A DNA stretch of 64,000 bases, taken from NCBI GenBank assembly GCA_035301265.1, contig DATGUP010000004.1, positions 1-64,000 of the forward strand. The letters run 5' to 3'. A program made the position numbers and the translations under genes. This DNA comes from DATGUP01 sp035301265. GTDB lineage: Bacteria > Bacillota > Bacilli > Bacillales > Amphibacillaceae. Shown piece by piece: positions 1 to 7,173 of the stretch (position 1 is its first letter; every line of letters begins with the position of its first letter). The notes under the pieces are model-generated. The model searched no databases and was not told the origin of the DNA. It worked only from the letters and a program-made list of their open reading frames with translations.

Positions 1-242
1 TGTAGTGCAATCATGATACTACACTTTAATTTTTGGGAATTATTTTAAGTGTCGATTATCTTTTCGAGGTTTTTCGGGTCTTCTCGAAGCAAATGTGTAG
101 CGCTATAAACCTATATGTATAAAGGGTTTGCGGGACATAGCACTACACAAGCACACTCAAAATTTTCTTGTGTAGTGTTGTGTAGTGTCGATTACTCCAG
201 TTTTTTCCAAAACCGGTGTTTTTGTGTAGTATTTGTGTAGCA
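1..242. repeat. Cluster of short GTGTAG-type direct and inverted repeats
   Basis: This gene-free stretch holds repeated copies of the decamer TTGTGTAGTG. Two perfect copies lie head to tail at 168-177 and 178-187, and one perfect inverted copy is at 141-150. Close variants are at 222-231 and 233-242. Shorter GTGTAG or CTACAC cores occur near 1-7, 18-24 and 94-100. A second unit, AGTGTCGATTA, occurs at 48-58 and 184-194. The pattern resembles protein-binding iterons or recombinase arm sites. Its function is unknown, and it may belong to whatever lies left of the window. Confidence 0.6.
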
Positions 243-295
243 TAGAAAAATATTCATCTGAATTCATTCGAATTCTACACGGAAAGGGTAAAATA

Positions 296-342
296 GAAAA
301 CCGCCCAAAACATTGATTTATCAACGTTTATGGGCGGTTTTC
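296..342 (-). terminator. Intrinsic terminator downstream of the tRNA genes
   Basis: A 12-bp perfect stem (296-307 with 331-342, GAAAACCGCCCA and its complement) encloses a 23-base loop. Read on the minus strand it follows tRNA-Arg and ends in a T-rich tail. It probably ends the tRNA transcript and could act in both directions. Confidence 0.7.
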
Positions 343-386
343 CGAATGTGTTAATTCTTTAAAGTTACACGCATTGAGTGCAAGAA

Positions 387-460
387 CGTCCCAGGCAGGA
401 TTCGAACCTGCGACCTACAGCTTAGAAGGCTGTTGCTCTATCCAGCTGAGCTACTGAGAC
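387..460 (-). tRNA. tRNA-Arg (anticodon UCU)
   Basis: The minus strand folds as a complete cloverleaf. The acceptor arm GTCTCAG pairs with CTGGGAC, the T-loop is GGTTCGAATCC, and the 7-base anticodon loop CTTCTAA sits on the stem ACAGC/GCTGT, giving anticodon TCT. The discriminator is G, and the 3' CCA is not encoded because the next bases are TTC. It lies 9 bases after tRNA-Gly and shares its promoter. The repeat-rich region at 1-242 begins beyond its 3' end. Confidence 0.95.
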
Positions 461-469
461 ATTAATATA

Positions 470-543
<74 letters not shown>

Positions 544-588
544 ATTTAATTTATATGCCTTTATCGAAATGACCAACGGACAAAGATT

Positions 589-617
589 ATTATATGCATG
601 ATTTGTATTTTTGTCAA
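589..617 (-). promoter_or_regulatory. Sigma-A promoter of the tRNA-Gly/tRNA-Arg transcript
   Basis: On the minus strand a perfect -35 TTGACA (612-617) is followed after 17 bases by a perfect -10 TATAAT (589-594). It starts about 45 bases upstream of tRNA-Gly. A consensus promoter of this strength is typical of stable-RNA genes. Confidence 0.85.
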
Positions 618-643
618 TACGTATACGCCATAACTTGGAAGAT

Positions 644-675
644 AAACAGTCATAGCATCACTGCCATGACTGTTT
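644..675 (-). terminator. Hairpin after the phosphoesterase gene
   Basis: AAACAGTCAT (644-653) pairs with ATGACTGTTT (666-675). On the minus strand it follows the stop of the gene at 686 and leads into a short T tract. It probably separates the rph cluster from the tRNA promoter. Confidence 0.5.
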
Positions 676-685
676 CCAGAATTGA

Positions 686-1204
686 TTATTTTTCCGACAA
701 GGAGAAGCGAGCGGATAAGTCGTCCACCCGATAACCGGTTAGTGTATAAAAATGAACACGAACATCATGAAAATCTTCCCATTCTACAACCGCATATGTT
801 CGTTCTGTACGATTTCTCGGCAAACGAATACTACCAGGATTTATAAATAATTGACGACCAATTTGCTCGCATCCTGCTATATGGGTGTGTCCAAAACAAA
901 TAATATCGGCTTGCACTTCCTCTGCTCGATATGACAATGTATGCAGGCCGCTCTTCACACGGTATAGATGTCCATGCGTAATGAAAAAAGATAGCCCGTG
1001 TATAGAGGTTGTTTGTTCATTCGGAAAACGCACATCATCATCACAATTCCCAGCTACTTTTAAAAAGCCACTAAGCTCGGGAGCATCCATGTCTAATTCT
1101 GAATCCCCACAATGTATCATATGCCGTGTAGAAACTTGTTCTTTTATATTCGACAATTCCTCAGTTAACCCATGACTGTCACTTGTTATCAACACTTTAA
1201 CCAT
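686..1204 (-). CDS. ysnB: YsnB-like metallophosphoesterase (YfcE/MJ0936 family)
   Basis: This 172-residue protein belongs to the calcineurin-like phosphoesterase family (YfcE/MJ0936 type). Visible metal-site motifs are SDSHG (about 8-12), GDSE (33-36), GNCDDD (about 52), THGH and GHTH (about 106). Members hydrolyse phosphodiesters with divalent metals; the physiological substrate is not known. I chose the ATG at 1204 because AAAGGTAGGG precedes it at good spacing. A GTG at 1228 would add 8 residues and overlap rdgB. It is the last gene of the rph–rdgB–ysnB run, in the same order as in B. subtilis. Confidence 0.9.
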   Translation of the reverse strand: MVKVLITSDSHGLTEELSNIKEQVSTRHMIHCGDSELDMDAPELSGFLKVAGNCDDDVRFPNEQTTSIHGLSFFITHGHLYRVKSGLHTLSYRAEEVQADIICFGHTHIAGCEQIGRQLFINPGSIRLPRNRTERTYAVVEWEDFHDVRVHFYTLTGYRVDDLSARFSLSEK

Positions 1205-1220
1205 ATGGCGAACCCTACCT

Positions 1221-1820
1221 TTATCCACTGATCGTCTTAAGCCAATTTTTTAGTCGATTAAATGCATTTTTTCGATGACTTATCTTATTTTTTTCCTCAG
1301 ATGGTAGCTCAGCCATTGTCTTAGTATAGCCTTTGGGAATAAAAATAGGATCATAGCCAAAACCGCGATCACCCATCGGTTTAAATGCAATCGTACCTTC
1401 ACAAGAACCTTCTTTAAAAATGGTTTTTTCATCAGGCTGAGCAATGGCAAGTACACAAATGAATCGCGCTGAACGATTATGGGGAGGTATATCCTGCATT
1501 TCACGAAGAACTTTATCAACGTTTTCCTGATCGTTTGCGTATTCGCCAGCATAACGGGCTGAATAAACACCAGGTTTACCACCGAGTGCATCAATGACTA
1601 ATCCTGAATCATCTGCAAGAACCGGCCGTTTGAGATGATTAGCGATCGCTTCAGCCTTCAATGCTGCATTTTCACTAAACGTGTCGCCTGTTTCCTGAAT
1701 ATCGGGAATGGATTCTGAAAGTTCCAGCAGTGAAATAGCCTTCAGTCCATATGTATTAAAAAAATCTTTGAATTCTTTCATTTTACCCTCGTTTTTTGTC
1801 GCGACAATAATGGATTTCAT
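1221..1820 (-). CDS. rdgB: dITP/XTP pyrophosphatase (RdgB/HAM1 family)
   Basis: This 199-residue protein removes non-canonical purine nucleotides (dITP, XTP) from the pool by hydrolysing them to the monophosphate and pyrophosphate. Family signatures are the N-terminal ATKNEGKMKEF substrate loop (7-17), LADDSGL (about 69-75) and FGYDPIF near residue 155, as expected for HAM1. Its ATG overlaps the rph stop by 4 bases, so translation is probably coupled. It corresponds to B. subtilis ysnA. Length and motifs look intact. Confidence 0.95.
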   Translation of the reverse strand: MKSIIVATKNEGKMKEFKDFFNTYGLKAISLLELSESIPDIQETGDTFSENAALKAEAIANHLKRPVLADDSGLVIDALGGKPGVYSARYAGEYANDQENVDKVLREMQDIPPHNRSARFICVLAIAQPDEKTIFKEGSCEGTIAFKPMGDRGFGYDPIFIPKGYTKTMAELPSEEKNKISHRKNAFNRLKNWLKTISG

Positions 1821-2584
1821 GTTGTGCCACCTTGATGATTAGCTGTTTCTCCAATATGTTTTGTCCATTCACCTAATATTTCTTTCTGTTTTTCAATAAT
1901 CGTTTGTATACCATGATTTGCCATTTCTAGCATCGTTAACAGCTGGTCATTTGTAAACGTTGCTTCTTCTCCAGTTCCTTGGATTTCTACAAATTCTCCC
2001 GAACCGGTCATGACAATGTTCATATCAACAGATGCTTGCGAATCCTCGGCATAGTTTAAATCCAATACTTCAGTTCCATCAGGCAATACCCCGACCGACG
2101 TAGCAGCAAGAAAATCGGTGACAGGCATTTTTTCAATCGTTTTATTTTTTATCAGTGTACCAAATGCAAGAACAACGGCGACAAATGCACCGGATATCGA
2201 TGCCGTCCTTGTACCGCCATCGGCCTGGATCACGTCACAATCAACCCAAACCGTTCGCTCACCGATGTTATTTAAATCAACGACAGAACGCAAGGCCCTC
2301 CCGATCAGCCGCTGAATTTCCATTGTCCTGCCGGATACTTTACCTTTGGATGATTCGCGGATATTACGCTGTTCGGTAGCTCGGGGAAGCATGGCATACT
2401 CAGCGGTAATCCATCCTTTACCTGTCCCGCGCATAAATGGAGGCACCCGATCTTCAATGCTTGCGTTACAAATCACCTTTGTATCGCCTACTTGAATGAG
2501 CACCGATCCCTCCGGATGTTTTATAAAATTTGTAATGATATGCACTGGTCGCAAACGGTTCATGTTTTCTCTATTGCGTTTCAT
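1817..2584 (-). CDS. rph: Ribonuclease PH
   Basis: RNase PH is a phosphate-dependent 3'-5' exoribonuclease that trims tRNA 3' ends. The protein (255 residues from the chosen start) opens with MKRNRENMNRLRP and carries the family blocks RGTGKGWITAEYAMLPRAT, IQRLIGRALR, DCDVIQADGGTRTASISGA and a C-terminal ELEMANHGI-like helix. The start at 2584 follows a strong AAGGAGGAAG ribosome-binding site. A longer frame running up to 2650 has no supporting site. It overlaps rdgB by 4 bases and lies about 107 bases after gerM. Confidence 0.95.
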   Translation of the reverse strand: MKRNRENMNRLRPVHIITNFIKHPEGSVLIQVGDTKVICNASIEDRVPPFMRGTGKGWITAEYAMLPRATEQRNIRESSKGKVSGRTMEIQRLIGRALRSVVDLNNIGERTVWVDCDVIQADGGTRTASISGAFVAVVLAFGTLIKNKTIEKMPVTDFLAATSVGVLPDGTEVLDLNYAEDSQASVDMNIVMTGSGEFVEIQGTGEEATFTNDQLLTMLEMANHGIQTIIEKQKEILGEWTKHIGETANHQGGTT

Positions 2585-2660
2585 GCTTCTTCCTCCTTGT
2601 TCCAACTTACAGCTTAACATATTTTTCACCAAAGCGATACATTCATACATCTAAACGTAA

Positions 2661-2688
2661 AGAAAAAGAGGCTAAAACAAGAGCCTCT
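2661..2688 (-). terminator. Intrinsic terminator between gerM and rph
   Basis: AGAGGCT pairs with AGCCTCT across a short A-rich loop. On the minus strand the hairpin is followed by TTTTTCTTT, just after the gerM stop. rph may therefore be expressed by read-through or from its own promoter. Confidence 0.7.
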
Positions 2689-2691
2689 ACA

Positions 2692-3816
2692 TTACATTTT
2701 TTCTGTAGGGATAAACATCTGTTTCGTGACCGGTTCCTCGTAAACTTCTCCGCTTTCATTCATGACTTGTTCCACATTTTCGACATTCACTTGAACTGCA
2801 TCGACTTCATCCCATTCCGTCAATGTTCGAACGAGAGTTTCCATAACTTCATCTGAAACGATAGACTCTTCTGTATCTTTTAATATGCCATCGTTAAACA
2901 TAAGTTCCAATACACCGTCTTTTAGTTCCGGTTTTTCTGTAAGCAGTGTATGAGTATTAAACACATGCAGCAAATTCGAATTATACCCTGGACCCTCAAT
3001 TAATGTCTCGACAATCGCGGCATATCGATCGTCGTCATCCATTTCAACATGTTGTGTTACAGGGACAAAGTAATTGTTATCATTATGGACAGCTGGATAA
3101 TACATCGTCACCGCCTGACTGTTAACGAGATCTATTGTATCTATCCCCAAAATATTGATGCCATTTGCCCGTGAATATCCATCGCCAATAGGAGTGCCAT
3201 CAACCGGCATTTCTTCTTGCATTTCACCGTTAATCATTAACTGAATTTGTTCTACACTATCGAACTGTGTTAATGTATACGTCATTGCTTGTAATATTTT
3301 TAATTCATCGTCGGCATCATAATCGGTAAATTCTTCAGACAGATCGACAACCATCGTCCCATCTTCCTGTAAATCAAGCCCAAGCACCTCCGTTCCCTCA
3401 GGCAACACCGCTTGAAAACCATTTGGTAACAACGAAGTCACCGGTCCCCCTCGCACTAAGTATTCTAAAGCTTGTGTAGCTACCTCTTTATCTTCCTGCG
3501 CCGGTAACTCTAATATTTGCGGAGCAACCATACCGTCTTTATCAAGTAAAAACAATTGCCTTTCGACCATCTGCGTTGATTCATCCGCTGCCTCATCTTC
3601 TTCATCTGGGGCATCGTTTTCGTCTTCCTCTTCGGCTATTTCCTGATCTGTATCACCTGTTTCATCATCATTTTCTTTGCCATCCTCGCCATCGACGACT
3701 TCTTGATCATCAGGAGGATCCATTTCCTCTAATGATTGTTCACCTTGAAAACATCCGGTCAATACGATTATTAAAAAAACTGCAAACGTCGAAAACCACA
3801 TTCCCCGCAACCGCAT
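2692..3816 (-). CDS. gerM: Germination/sporulation lipoprotein GerM
   Basis: This 374-residue predicted lipoprotein has a signal segment (about 7-21) with lipobox LTGC and lipidation cysteine at residue 22. Next comes an unusually acidic linker (about 28-75) made almost entirely of Asp and Glu. Two GerMN domains follow, each containing a VPEGT/LPEGTEVLGL-type block and Val-Asp-rich strands (for example MVVDLSEEF). GerM acts in B. subtilis sporulation and germination in the envelope. The start at 3816 follows GTAGGAGGGAATGG; 22 upstream in-frame codons lack such a site. The long acidic linker is the odd part and suits a salt-tolerant host. Confidence 0.9.
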   Translation of the reverse strand: MRLRGMWFSTFAVFLIIVLTGCFQGEQSLEEMDPPDDQEVVDGEDGKENDDETGDTDQEIAEEEDENDAPDEEDEAADESTQMVERQLFLLDKDGMVAPQILELPAQEDKEVATQALEYLVRGGPVTSLLPNGFQAVLPEGTEVLGLDLQEDGTMVVDLSEEFTDYDADDELKILQAMTYTLTQFDSVEQIQLMINGEMQEEMPVDGTPIGDGYSRANGINILGIDTIDLVNSQAVTMYYPAVHNDNNYFVPVTQHVEMDDDDRYAAIVETLIEGPGYNSNLLHVFNTHTLLTEKPELKDGVLELMFNDGILKDTEESIVSDEVMETLVRTLTEWDEVDAVQVNVENVEQVMNESGEVYEEPVTKQMFIPTEKM

Positions 3817-3925
3817 GCCATTCCCTCCTACGATGGTTTGTACTATATGTATACGAGCTATTTGTAAATTTAGACCACACAAAATACGAATTTTCTTCTA
3901 TATCAATACGCACCAGCTTCATTAA

Positions 3926-3960
3926 AATTAAAAAAGAACCCCATAGTGCAATGGAGTTCT
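3926..3960 (-). terminator. Intrinsic terminator after racE
   Basis: AGAACCCCAT (3935-3944) pairs with ATGGAGTTCT (3951-3960). On the minus strand it directly follows the racE stop and runs into TTCTTTTTTAATT. racE and gerM therefore look like separate transcripts. Confidence 0.75.
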
Positions 3961-3963
3961 ATA

Positions 3964-4779
3964 CTAATCTATTACCGCTTTATGAATGGTTAAATCCGGT
4001 ATGTGTATACCCGAACGATTAAAAAGCGTTTTAGCAATTTGAGCGAACATATGTAAATCCCCAGTTGTATAAAATTGATGTTCGGGTTTGCTTACATTTT
4101 TCGCCGCTAACTGATGTACTTCTAAAATGGTGCTCGTTTCTCGTGCTGTTTCTTCACTTGAGGAAATAATCGCTATATGTTCGCCCATTACATTTTGAAT
4201 GACGTTCTTTAAGAGAGGATAGTGCGTGCAGCCAAGGATCAGCGTATCCATAGAATGGTTTTCCATGAGCGGTTTGAGCGCATGTTTGACAACTCGATTA
4301 GCATACTGTCCCGACAGAATCCCTTGCTCGACCAACGGAACAAAAGTAGGACATGCAAGAGCTTGTACAGAAATTTCCGGTTTAATCTGCTTCAATGTAT
4401 TGTGGTACGCTTGGCTGCGAATGGTTCCTTCTGTACCTATGACACCGACATGATTCGTCGTCGTTGACTTAATGGCCGTTCTTGAACCAGGTTGAATCAC
4501 GCCTATTACTGGAATATCCAGCTTTTTTTGAAGATCCGTCAATGCGAAAGCTGTTGCTGTGTTGCAAGCAATAACAAGCATTTTAATGTTTTTTTTCAAC
4601 AAAAATCGGGCCATTTGCCACGTAAACTGCCGTACCTCATGTTCCGGCCTTGGCCCATATGGACAGCGCAGGGTATCGCCTAAATATATCAATCTTTCGT
4701 GGGGTAACTGCCGCATTAATTCTTGGGCGACTGTTAAACCGCCAACGCCCGAATCAATGACCCCTATGGCTTGTTCCAA
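3964..4779 (-). CDS. racE: Glutamate racemase
   Basis: This cytosolic enzyme interconverts L- and D-glutamate and supplies D-Glu for peptidoglycan. The 271-residue sequence has IGVIDSGVGGLTV at the N terminus and the two catalytic cysteines in VIACNTATAFA (about residue 73) and LGCTHYPLL (about 185). GDTLRCPYGPR is also typical of the family. The MarR-type gene ysmB, which I recall between racE and gerM in B. subtilis, is absent here. In this genome racE borders an accessory segment on its upstream side. Confidence 0.95.
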   Translation of the reverse strand: MEQAIGVIDSGVGGLTVAQELMRQLPHERLIYLGDTLRCPYGPRPEHEVRQFTWQMARFLLKKNIKMLVIACNTATAFALTDLQKKLDIPVIGVIQPGSRTAIKSTTTNHVGVIGTEGTIRSQAYHNTLKQIKPEISVQALACPTFVPLVEQGILSGQYANRVVKHALKPLMENHSMDTLILGCTHYPLLKNVIQNVMGEHIAIISSSEETARETSTILEVHQLAAKNVSKPEHQFYTTGDLHMFAQIAKTLFNRSGIHIPDLTIHKAVID

Positions 4780-5043
4780 TCAAATCGCCTCTTTTTCTGT
4801 TAACGATCGTGATGTTTCATTCGGCTCAAACAATTACATATTGAACCTCTCTTACTGCTCTTTGTTTCAAGCTATATTTTAACATACAATCAAAATAAAG
4901 AGTAACAATCGTTTACTGCAAATTTTTCAGCGTATTCATCGAGTTTACCGGTTTTATAACTGTTCTGATTTGACCTTGTTCTCATTCGACAAAGAGAAGT
5001 GAGCGCTCATGCGTATAAAACATCGTCTCTCCTCTTTTATATT

Positions 5044-6567
5044 TTATAAATAAACGCCAACACCTGGTCCAAAAGGTATGCCTAAAACAACAAAAGCTAA
5101 TAATAACAAAATCCATATGGTAAGAAATGTGAAACTGTATGGAAGCATTAAAGCAATTAATGTTCCTATACCTGCTTGTTTATCGTATTCCTTCATAAAC
5201 GCTAAAACAATAACAAAGTAAGGATTCATCGGCGTGATAATATTCGTTGACGAATCAGCAATCCGGTAAGCTGCCTGTATAAATGCCGGGTGATAACCAA
5301 GAAAATAAAACATTTTTAAAAAAATGGGTGCTTCAAGGGCCCATTGTGCTGATCCACTAAAAATCAGTAGATTCAAAAGGGCTGTGAACAATACAAAAGC
5401 AATAATAATACCGATTCCTGTCATCCCAGCTGATTCAAGAAAAGATGCTCCGGTTACTGCGATCCACGAGCCGATATTCGTCCACTCGAAATAAGAAATA
5501 AATTGCGCTGCGGCAAAAACTAATACAATGAAACTAGACAGATCACTAACTGCATTACCTAACAGCTGACCGATCGAGCGAGTGTTTGCAATCTTTTTTG
5601 TCGACACTCCGTAAACAACAGCAACAGTGATAAAAAACAGCATAATGATAGGTACAATGCCATCGATGAACGGTGAAGGAATAAGCCCTCCTTTTTCGTT
5701 TCGCAAAGGCGATGATGGTAAAAAAAGAACAAACAACAAAATGGTCATATAACCGACAGCTGCAAAAGCTGCGTTGCGCAATGCGCGTTTTTCAATGGGT
5801 TGAACTGCTTTAAACTCATTTTGAGCGTGACCTTCATATTTGCCGAGCCGAGGTTCGACAATCTTTTCAGTAACCAAGACGCCGGATATCGAAAGGATAA
5901 AGACAGAAGTTAACATAAAGTACCAATTATCAACCGGCGTTACAGTGACTGTTGTGTTGATCGATTCCATTACTTCTAAAGAGATGGTTGATAGTACGGC
6001 ATCGGTATTGGACACAATGATATTTGCTGTAAAGCCTGCGCCAACGCCGGCAAATCCCGCGGCTAATCCCGCCAAAGGATGACGCCCCACATTGTAGAAC
6101 ACCATTGCTGCCAGTGGCGGTACGATAATAAAAGCCGCATCCGCTGCAAGGTTTCCTAAAATGCCCGTAAAAATGACGGCATAAGTGATCATTGATGGCG
6201 GGGCTTTTAAAATAGTGCTTTTAATAAACGTTTCTAATAACCCAACTTGGTTCGCTAGTCCAATTCCAAGCATCATTGTCAAAACAATGCCAAGAGGTTT
6301 AAAACCAACAAAATTATCGATCATAGATGTGAGCATGTATTGTAATCCGTCAGCCGAAGCAAGATTTTTTATCACAACCTCTTTATCCTCGCCAGGCATA
6401 ATGAAAGATACATCAAATAAAGAAATGACCCAAGATAAAATGATCGTTAACCCAGCTAATGTAATAAACAGCATGAAGGGATCAGGTAACTTGTTTCCAA
6501 TCCGTTCAATCCAGTTTAAAAAACGGGTTACTCTTGTATGATTCATCGAATTTGTCTTGGTAGACAT
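5044..6567 (-). CDS. AbgT-family transporter (p-aminobenzoyl-glutamate transporter/sulfonamide efflux family)
   Basis: This 507-residue inner-membrane protein has about 9-11 hydrophobic segments. Family hallmarks are LPDPFMLF near residue 30, the conserved GFKPLGIVLTMMLGIG block, GNLAADAAFIIVPPLAA, FSGSAQWALEAPIFLKMF, and the near-C-terminal ADSSTNIITPMNPYF. AbgT proteins import p-aminobenzoyl-glutamate (E. coli AbgT) or export sulfonamides (YdaH, MtrF); sequence alone does not decide which applies here. The start follows GGAGTGATAACGCG. No abgAB-type hydrolase genes lie nearby, which leaves the substrate open. It is part of the accessory segment between racE and gerE. Confidence 0.9.
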   Translation of the reverse strand: MSTKTNSMNHTRVTRFLNWIERIGNKLPDPFMLFITLAGLTIILSWVISLFDVSFIMPGEDKEVVIKNLASADGLQYMLTSMIDNFVGFKPLGIVLTMMLGIGLANQVGLLETFIKSTILKAPPSMITYAVIFTGILGNLAADAAFIIVPPLAAMVFYNVGRHPLAGLAAGFAGVGAGFTANIIVSNTDAVLSTISLEVMESINTTVTVTPVDNWYFMLTSVFILSISGVLVTEKIVEPRLGKYEGHAQNEFKAVQPIEKRALRNAAFAAVGYMTILLFVLFLPSSPLRNEKGGLIPSPFIDGIVPIIMLFFITVAVVYGVSTKKIANTRSIGQLLGNAVSDLSSFIVLVFAAAQFISYFEWTNIGSWIAVTGASFLESAGMTGIGIIIAFVLFTALLNLLIFSGSAQWALEAPIFLKMFYFLGYHPAFIQAAYRIADSSTNIITPMNPYFVIVLAFMKEYDKQAGIGTLIALMLPYSFTFLTIWILLLLAFVVLGIPFGPGVGVYL

Positions 6568-7004
6568 CGCGTTATCACTCCAATTAACATATACACCGTG
6601 TGAATGATTACAATCTGTTTATTTATTTCTTGCGATAAACGTAATACCGCAATCCTCTCACATCAATTGCTTTTACGGCTCTGAAGCTCATAGCGAAAAA
6701 GCATCCGTTCGAAATTCTTTCCAACACATGAGTACCACCTTTTCTTAAAATGTATGGTCTAAGCGATTGCTGTGTAAAACGTATTTAGTCATCATTTATA
6801 AAATAAAAACTCTCCTTAGTATGTATCATTTAATGATATTACATCATGTAACCGGATAGATACAAATTTAAAAATTTAACGACAGGTCATGGACGGATCG
6901 AACGAACAGAATAAAATGTTTTGGAGCGTAGTTGGGCTGAATGGTTTAATTATCGCTGCACTGTCATCTCATTTGTATAACATCATGATGATTGACTTTA
7001 CACT
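6568..7004. other. Intergenic region upstream of the AbgT-family gene
   Basis: About 440 A+T-rich bases with no convincing gene. The part next to the start codon must contain the transporter promoter, but I could not pick one clear -35/-10 pair. Two very short frames preceded by purine-rich stretches occur near 6710-6800 on the minus strand, encoding only 13 and 16 residues. I do not call them genes. Confidence 0.4.
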
Positions 7005-7038
7005 AAAAAGGAAGTTAGATTCAACAATCTAACTTCCT
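7005..7038 (-). terminator. Strong intrinsic terminator after the acyl-CoA synthetase gene
   Basis: A perfect 13-bp stem (AGGAAGTTAGATT at 7009-7021 with 7026-7038) has a 4-base loop and is followed on the minus strand by CCTTTTTAG. It ends the transcript of the gene finishing at 7174. Confidence 0.85.
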
Positions 7039-7173
7039 CTTACTTACTTCTTTCTAATATTATTAAATCGATTGATGTGAATCAAATGTCCTTCCTATAT
7101 TCCCTTTCAAATTGGCTATAGCATACCATTTTGACTTTGAAATTCAATCGCATTTCTTCAGACAATAGTTTAC

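Noticed and set aside
1..242. CRISPR array
   Set aside because: The repeat units are only about 10 bases, lie in both orientations and have irregular spacing, unlike CRISPR repeats of 24-40 bases separated by regular spacers.
3576..4022. Plus-strand 148-residue frame rich in His, Leu and Pro opposite gerM
   Set aside because: It mirrors the Asp/Glu-rich GerM linker, whose complement codes for His, Leu and Ser-rich protein.
6889..7032. Plus-strand 47-residue frame starting MDGSNEQNKMF
   Set aside because: It has no convincing ribosome-binding site, runs into the terminator stem of the gene on the other strand and has no recognisable family.
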